The position numbers and the translations under genes are program-made. The notes beneath the pieces were generated by a model, which ran no database searches, was not told the origin of the DNA, and saw only the letters and a program-made list of their open reading frames with translations. From DATBIS01 sp036556805 (GTDB taxonomy: Bacteria; Actinomycetota; UBA4738; HRBIN12): a stretch of DNA of 16,952 bases. Shown here piece by piece: positions 13,111-16,952 of this stretch. Each line of letters opens with the position of its first letter. Within the stretch, counting starts at the first letter, position 1. The DNA is taken from contig DATBIS010000073.1 of assembly GCA_036556805.1 (NCBI GenBank), positions 1 to 16,952 on the forward strand. Direction: 5' to 3'.

Positions 13111-15576
13111 CTACGTCCTCGTCGGCTCGGTGCCGCCGGCCGCCGCCTTGCGGCGCGCGCCCCACGGCAGCTCGATCCCGAGGTACTCCTCCAGGCGACG
13201 GGTGAAGGGCTCGTAGAACGCGTCGAGCTGTTCCCGAACGGCCGGCTCGATGCCGCGCTGCATCGGATGGAAGTTGTGCGCCTCGTAGGTGGGCTCGTGC
13301 GGCGCGAGGCCGAGGAACGAGAGCGCGCGTGCATGCTCGCGCGCCGGGTCCTCGAAGAACCGTTCCGACACGATCACGAGCACCCGATCCCGCCCGTACC
13401 GCTGGACCCAGGCCGGCAGGTATTCGATGTAACAGCCCTGGGCGCGATACGAGTGGTGCTCGCGCTCGAAGCTCACGTACGCGGGATCCGCGAGCATCCG
13501 GTCGAGCTCGCCGGCGAGGCGCTCGGGCTCGGCCGCGAGCGCCTCCTCGAACGTGAGGGTCTCGAACCCTTGGCGCGTTCGCTCCCGATGGTGCGAGTAC
13601 GCGCGTTCGACGGGATCGCGCAGCAGCACGATGATCCTCGCGTCCGGCACCAGCCGGTGCGCGCGTTCGGCGGCCCTCGGGTCGAAGAGATAGTGCGCCG
13701 TGGCCTCCCCGGCGATGCGGCCGCCGCGGCGCGCGAACGTCGAGGGGAAGTGCGACCGGTACCAGCGGGGTCCCTCGACGTAATGGTCGTCGAAGTACCG
13801 CACGCCCTTCGGCACCGCGATGCGCGGGAAGAGGGGGGCCACGTCGGGATGCTCGTGGAGGTAGGCCGCGAGCGACGTCGTGCCGCCCCGCTTCGTGCCG
13901 ATGAGGAGGAACTCCGGCAGCGGCCGGAGCGACGCGGTCGCCTTCCCGTACGCGCGCACCGCGGTGCGCGCGAGATCGCGTACCGGGCCGGGCAGCTTCG
14001 CGCCGGGCCCGACCCGCCCCGCGTCGCCCGACCCCTCCGAGGGCCGGGAGCCTCGCCCGAACGATCCCAGGAGCACGTCGAGCCGGAGGTCGTCCCTCCA
14101 TCGCCAGAGGGCGAACGCGAACGCCGCGCACGAGAGGATCGCGTAGAGCGAGAACGACCAGAGGTTGGCGCCGAGGAGCAGCCGGAAGGCGAGCCCCCCC
14201 GCGCCGAAGCACGCGACGGTCGTCGCGACCACCACGCCGTAACCGGGCCCGAACGGGCCGATGCCGAACAGGTACCGCACCTCGGCGACCGCCATGAGGT
14301 TGTCGAGGGCGATCGCGACGCCCCACGCGATCGCCGCGCCGGTCATCCCGTGGCGCGGGATCAGCCAGAGGTTCAATGCGATGTTCACGGCGAGCGACAC
14401 GCCCTGGTTCAACAGCTGCCAGCCGCTCCGGCCGCCCATCAGCAGGACCATCGACACGTTGCCGGTGCCGAGGTTCACGAGCATCGCGAGCGACAGGATG
14501 AGGAGCGCCGTCTGCCCCGACGCGAACCCCGGCCCGAACACGCCGAGCAGGAACGGCGCGAACGAGGCGAGCGCGAGGAACAGCGGCCAGGAGATCGCCA
14601 TCAGCCACCACGTCGCCGTCTGATAGAGCTCTCGCGCGCCGTCGCGATCGTCGCGCGTGAGCATCGCGCTGACGTGAGGGGCGATCGCCAGTCGCACAGC
14701 TTGCAGCGCAAAGGTTCCCACCGTCACGATCCGGCTCGCCGCACCGTAGACACCGACCTCCGCCGTGGAGCGGAAGTGGCCGAGGATCAGCAGGTCGACG
14801 TACACCACCGTGACCTGGAAGGCCGCGCCGAGACTCCGCGGCGCCGAGAACGCCCAGAACTCGCGCGCGAGCGATCGGAGGGAGCTTCGCTCCGACGGCT
14901 CGCTCGTGCCGTTCGCGCGCAGGAGCCGCGCGAGGATCGCGATCGCCGCGGCGCACCCGAGGGCCTCGGGGAGCGACCACGCGAGCGCGACCTCGGCCGT
15001 CGCGAGGCCTCCGAGCGACAGCGCGATCACCGCGAGCGGCCGGATCATCGGTTTCCCGAACCCCTCGATCGCGACGAACGGAACCATCGTGCCGAACCCG
15101 CGCGTGCCGGCGAGCACCACGGTCGACACCGTCGCGAACGGCAGGAGGGGTGCGATCAGACGGAGGAAACGTGTGACCTGTTCCTGCCGGTCGCTCGCGA
15201 ACACCCTCGCGATCGAGGGCGCGGCGGCGAACGTCACGACGCCCACCACGATCCCGATGATCGCGACCGGCACGAGCCCCACCAACACGGTGCGACGGAG
15301 GTCGGCCGATCGCCCCAGCGCGCGAAGGCGAGCCACGAACCGCACCATCCCGGTGTCCGCCCCGAGCTCCATGACGTTGGAGAGGATCGTGAACACCGCG
15401 ATCGCCGCGAAGAACACGCCGGCACCCTCCTCGCCGAGGCCGCGCGTGATCGCGATCGCGAGCACGAAGCCGAGCACGCCGCTCGCCACGAATCCGGCGA
15501 GGTTCAGGCCGCCGCCGCGGGCGGCCGACCGGAGCGGCTCGTCCGCCGAGGCCGGCGACCGGTCGTCAGATGCCAC
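13111..15576 (-). CDS. Fused MOP/Wzx-type oligosaccharide flippase and sulfotransferase
   Basis: This is one open frame of 821 residues from GTG 15576, overlapping the upstream glycosyltransferase by 11 bases. Residues 20-490 are a full-length flippase of the MOP superfamily with about 14 membrane segments: LNLAGFVASGVLGFVLAIAI (24-43), GFGKPMIRP (172-180), VGVYGAASRIV (274-284), HGMTGAAIAWG (409-419). Residues about 491-551 are a Gly/Pro/Arg-rich linker. Residues 552-805 are a complete PAPS-dependent sulfotransferase. Its 5'-phosphosulfate loop is LIGTKRGGTTSL (558-569, Lys562 likely catalytic). Its 3'-phosphate site is LLRDPVERAYSHH (651-663, Arg653 and Ser661). Flippases move undecaprenyl-linked repeats outward, and the second domain would add sulfate. 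An in-frame GTG at codon 540 could in principle start the second domain alone, but it has no Shine-Dalgarno. Confidence 0.9.
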   Translation of the reverse strand: MASDDRSPASADEPLRSAARGGGLNLAGFVASGVLGFVLAIAITRGLGEEGAGVFFAAIAVFTILSNVMELGADTGMVRFVARLRALGRSADLRRTVLVGLVPVAIIGIVVGVVTFAAAPSIARVFASDRQEQVTRFLRLIAPLLPFATVSTVVLAGTRGFGTMVPFVAIEGFGKPMIRPLAVIALSLGGLATAEVALAWSLPEALGCAAAIAILARLLRANGTSEPSERSSLRSLAREFWAFSAPRSLGAAFQVTVVYVDLLILGHFRSTAEVGVYGAASRIVTVGTFALQAVRLAIAPHVSAMLTRDDRDGARELYQTATWWLMAISWPLFLALASFAPFLLGVFGPGFASGQTALLILSLAMLVNLGTGNVSMVLLMGGRSGWQLLNQGVSLAVNIALNLWLIPRHGMTGAAIAWGVAIALDNLMAVAEVRYLFGIGPFGPGYGVVVATTVACFGAGGLAFRLLLGANLWSFSLYAILSCAAFAFALWRWRDDLRLDVLLGSFGRGSRPSEGSGDAGRVGPGAKLPGPVRDLARTAVRAYGKATASLRPLPEFLLIGTKRGGTTSLAAYLHEHPDVAPLFPRIAVPKGVRYFDDHYVEGPRWYRSHFPSTFARRGGRIAGEATAHYLFDPRAAERAHRLVPDARIIVLLRDPVERAYSHHRERTRQGFETLTFEEALAAEPERLAGELDRMLADPAYVSFEREHHSYRAQGCYIEYLPAWVQRYGRDRVLVIVSERFFEDPAREHARALSFLGLAPHEPTYEAHNFHPMQRGIEPAVREQLDAFYEPFTRRLEEYLGIELPWGARRKAAAGGTEPTRT

Positions 15577-16486
15577 GGCCGGTCCGGTTCGCCCAGCGCT
15601 GGACGGTGGCCGCGTCGACGAGCCGCAGGCTCACGCCGAGCGCGAGCCACGGGCGCCGCTCCAGCGGCCACGCGCGCAGGCTCCGCCACGCCCACCCCCG
15701 GGCCTCGCGCCCTTCCCCGAGGGCCGCATGGGCGAACGCGACGCGCCCGTACAGCCTGGCCCGGTTCCTCGGATCGGCGGCGACCTCGGGATGCTTCGCG
15801 ACGAGGTACCCGATCGCGTCGGCGATCGTGCGCCAGCGGTCCGCGAAGTGCGATCCCGCGTGCCAGTGCACGCGCACGAGCGGCTCGCGCACGACGGCGA
15901 TCGGGTTCGCGCTCGCCGCGCGGAGCAGCCACTCGTAGTCCTCTCCGTAGCTGCCCGGGATCGTCTCGTCGACCGGCCCGATGCGCTCGAAGAAGGCGTC
16001 GCGCCGCACGAGGATCGTCGAGGGGTGCACCTCGGCCGCGCGGGATCGGAGAAGCGTCGGCAGCGTGACCCGGTCTCCCTGCGGTGTCCGGATCGTCGCG
16101 CGGTCGCCGCTCACCAGCTCGATCCCGGCGGTCACGGTCGTCACGGCGGGGTCGGCGCGAAGCGCCGCCACCTGGCGGCGGAGCTTGTCGGAGCGCCATT
16201 CGTCGTCGTCGTCGCAGAACGCGAGGAGCTCGCCGCTCGCGGCCGTGGCGCCCGCGTTGCGGGCGCCTGCCAGGCCGGGGGTGCGATCGTTCCGCAACAC
16301 CTTGAGCGAGCGCAAGCGATCGCCGGGATCGAGGTCCGAGAGGTCCTGGGGGTCGCTCCGGTCGAACACGACGAGGCACTCCACGGTTCCGGCGTAGTCC
16401 TGGCCGAGGATCGACGCGATCGCTCGGCGAAGCAACTCCGGGCGGTCGCGCGTCGCGACGACGGCGCTCACCGTCGGGTCAACCAC
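15566..16486 (-). CDS. Glycosyltransferase family 2
   Basis: This 306-residue cytosolic or membrane-associated enzyme starts at GTG 16486, overlapping the upstream sulfotransferase by 8 bases. The GT-A fold is evident: strand VSAVVATRDRPELLRRAIAS (6-25), GARNAGA (74-80), and the nucleotide-sugar/metal site CDDDDEW (91-97). GEDYEW (181-186) carries the candidate catalytic acidic residues (Glu182/Asp183). A C-terminal helical region (about 215-300) follows. It probably adds one sugar from a nucleotide-sugar donor to a lipid-linked intermediate. Donor and acceptor cannot be read from the sequence. Its stop overlaps the flippase-sulfotransferase start by 11 bases, so the products are likely made together. 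Confidence 0.92.
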   Translation of the reverse strand: MVDPTVSAVVATRDRPELLRRAIASILGQDYAGTVECLVVFDRSDPQDLSDLDPGDRLRSLKVLRNDRTPGLAGARNAGATAASGELLAFCDDDDEWRSDKLRRQVAALRADPAVTTVTAGIELVSGDRATIRTPQGDRVTLPTLLRSRAAEVHPSTILVRRDAFFERIGPVDETIPGSYGEDYEWLLRAASANPIAVVREPLVRVHWHAGSHFADRWRTIADAIGYLVAKHPEVAADPRNRARLYGRVAFAHAALGEGREARGWAWRSLRAWPLERRPWLALGVSLRLVDAATVQRWANRTGRGI

Positions 16487-16952
16487 GGGTCGGCCCGTAC
16501 CCGTAGAAGGGCCAGAGCGGCGCCGTGAGCAGCGTCACCGTCCGGCGCGGGCCCGGACCCAGCTGGTCCCGCCACCGATCGTCGGGGCGAATGTCGAGAG
16601 GCCCCTCGTGGAACCGCAACGGGTTCCCCGACACCGTGTGGTGCACGCCGGGGTCGGCGCGATGGCCGCTGAGCGACCCGAGCGGCGCCCCGGGCCGGCC
16701 CGCGAGAGCCACGAGCTGTGCGAGGGATCGCTCCGGGTCGAGGACGAGATCCTCGTACCGCAGCCGCATCGACGGCGTCCCGCGATCGGTCGCGCGCACC
16801 AGCTCGAAGAGCAGGTTCGTGGAGTCCCAGCGGGCGGCCACGCGCGCGGCACCCAGACGGGCCATCTCGCCCGCGCCGTGGACGACGTCCGGGCGCGCGA
16901 CCACGCGCGCCCAGGAATGCGCCACCCCCCGCGGATCGCGCACGAGGTGCGC
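16479..16952 (-). CDS. Sulfotransferase, C-terminal part (5' end outside window)
   Basis: The last 157 codons are present and the frame runs off the right edge. They start in AHLVRDPRGVAHSW, which is the 3'-phosphate-binding motif of PAPS sulfotransferases (Arg5 and Ser13 of the fragment). MRLRYEDLVLDPERSL follows, the usual helix after the core. The end, VSGNPLRF through DDRWRDQL, is typical of actinobacterial members, and the protein closes with WPFYGYGPTRG. The 5'-phosphosulfate loop lies outside the window. It would transfer sulfate from PAPS to a hydroxyl, probably on the glycan made by this locus. It overlaps the GT2 gene by 8 bases and is transcribed first of the visible genes. Operon promoters lie beyond the window. 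Confidence 0.88.
   Translation of the reverse strand, partial: AHLVRDPRGVAHSWARVVARPDVVHGAGEMARLGAARVAARWDSTNLLFELVRATDRGTPSMRLRYEDLVLDPERSLAQLVALAGRPGAPLGSLSGHRADPGVHHTVSGNPLRFHEGPLDIRPDDRWRDQLGPGPRRTVTLLTAPLWPFYGYGPTRG

Noticed and set aside
9990..13205. A 1071-codon open frame on the plus strand from the end of DUF4012 to the sulfotransferase
   Set aside because: It crosses the out-of-frame ligase-like gene and the antisense kinase gene. The product is low-complexity Arg-rich sequence, so it is a shadow frame.
13924..14106. A hidden gene boundary inside the flippase-sulfotransferase frame (GTG at 13959)
   Set aside because: There is no stop codon in the frame and no Shine-Dalgarno before the GTG. 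Separate translation cannot be excluded but is not supported.
13102..16068. A 988-codon open frame on the plus strand across the flippase-sulfotransferase and GT2 genes
   Set aside because: It is antisense to two clearly conserved proteins. Its translation is Arg/Glu/His-rich with no domain, which is typical of GC-rich shadow frames.
1..16952. CRISPR arrays, insertion sequences, prophage genes, rRNA or tRNA genes
   Set aside because: I saw no regularly spaced repeats, transposase or integrase motifs, terminal inverted repeats or structured RNA genes on either strand.

Overview
The window is a GC-rich stretch of a bacterial chromosome, most likely from an Actinomycetota member, possibly a deep-branching or uncultured lineage. 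The support is: a PPOX-class F420-dependent oxidoreductase, a chain-length regulator and BY-kinase in one polypeptide, a DUF4012 protein in a polysaccharide locus, a small protein with a TAFTG + TM + basic-tail wall anchor, frequent GTG/TTG starts, and apparently leaderless genes with TAnnnT boxes just before the ATG. No rRNA, tRNA, CRISPR array, insertion sequence or phage gene was seen. Gene density is very high, and no stretch over 300 bases lacks a gene.

Layout. Positions 1-3533 (+) hold housekeeping genes: the C-terminus of an O6-alkylguanine-DNA alkyltransferase, a lipoprotein with a thioredoxin fold, a CDF zinc/cation exporter, an F420-dependent oxidoreductase overlapping it by one base, and a zinc-finger rhomboid protease. 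Positions 3551-6385 (-) form a compact operon: pheA (prephenate dehydratase), a membrane-anchored PQQ-like beta-propeller protein that starts on the pheA stop codon (TTGA), and a CPTC thioredoxin-like protein. Positions 6507-10089 (+) hold a possible 9-codon leader ORF, a Wzz/BY-kinase and a DUF4012 protein (GTGA overlap). Positions 10086-10352 (-) encode a tiny secreted, sortase-signal-like protein with its own promoter and strong Shine-Dalgarno. Positions 10537-11856 (+) encode an O-antigen ligase/polymerase-like membrane protein. Positions 11853-16952 (-) are a tightly packed operon entering from the right: a sulfotransferase (5' end outside the window), a GT2 glycosyltransferase, an 821-residue protein joining a complete MOP/Wzx flippase to a complete sulfotransferase, and an APH/choline-kinase-like phosphotransferase.

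From 6507 to the right end the genes read as a surface-polysaccharide locus. The GT2 would build a lipid-linked repeat, the flippase exports it, the ligase/polymerase-like protein joins it, and the Wzz/BY-kinase controls chain length. Two sulfotransferase domains predict a sulfated product. The priming phosphoglycosyltransferase is not in the window.

The most notable points are the flippase-sulfotransferase fusion, repeated TAnnnT-N6-9-ATG operon heads, a leader ORF coupled by ATGA to the Wzz/BY-kinase, the tiny anchored surface peptide, and convergent gene pairs that share a CTAG tetranucleotide for both stops, with GC-rich hairpins in or around the stops.
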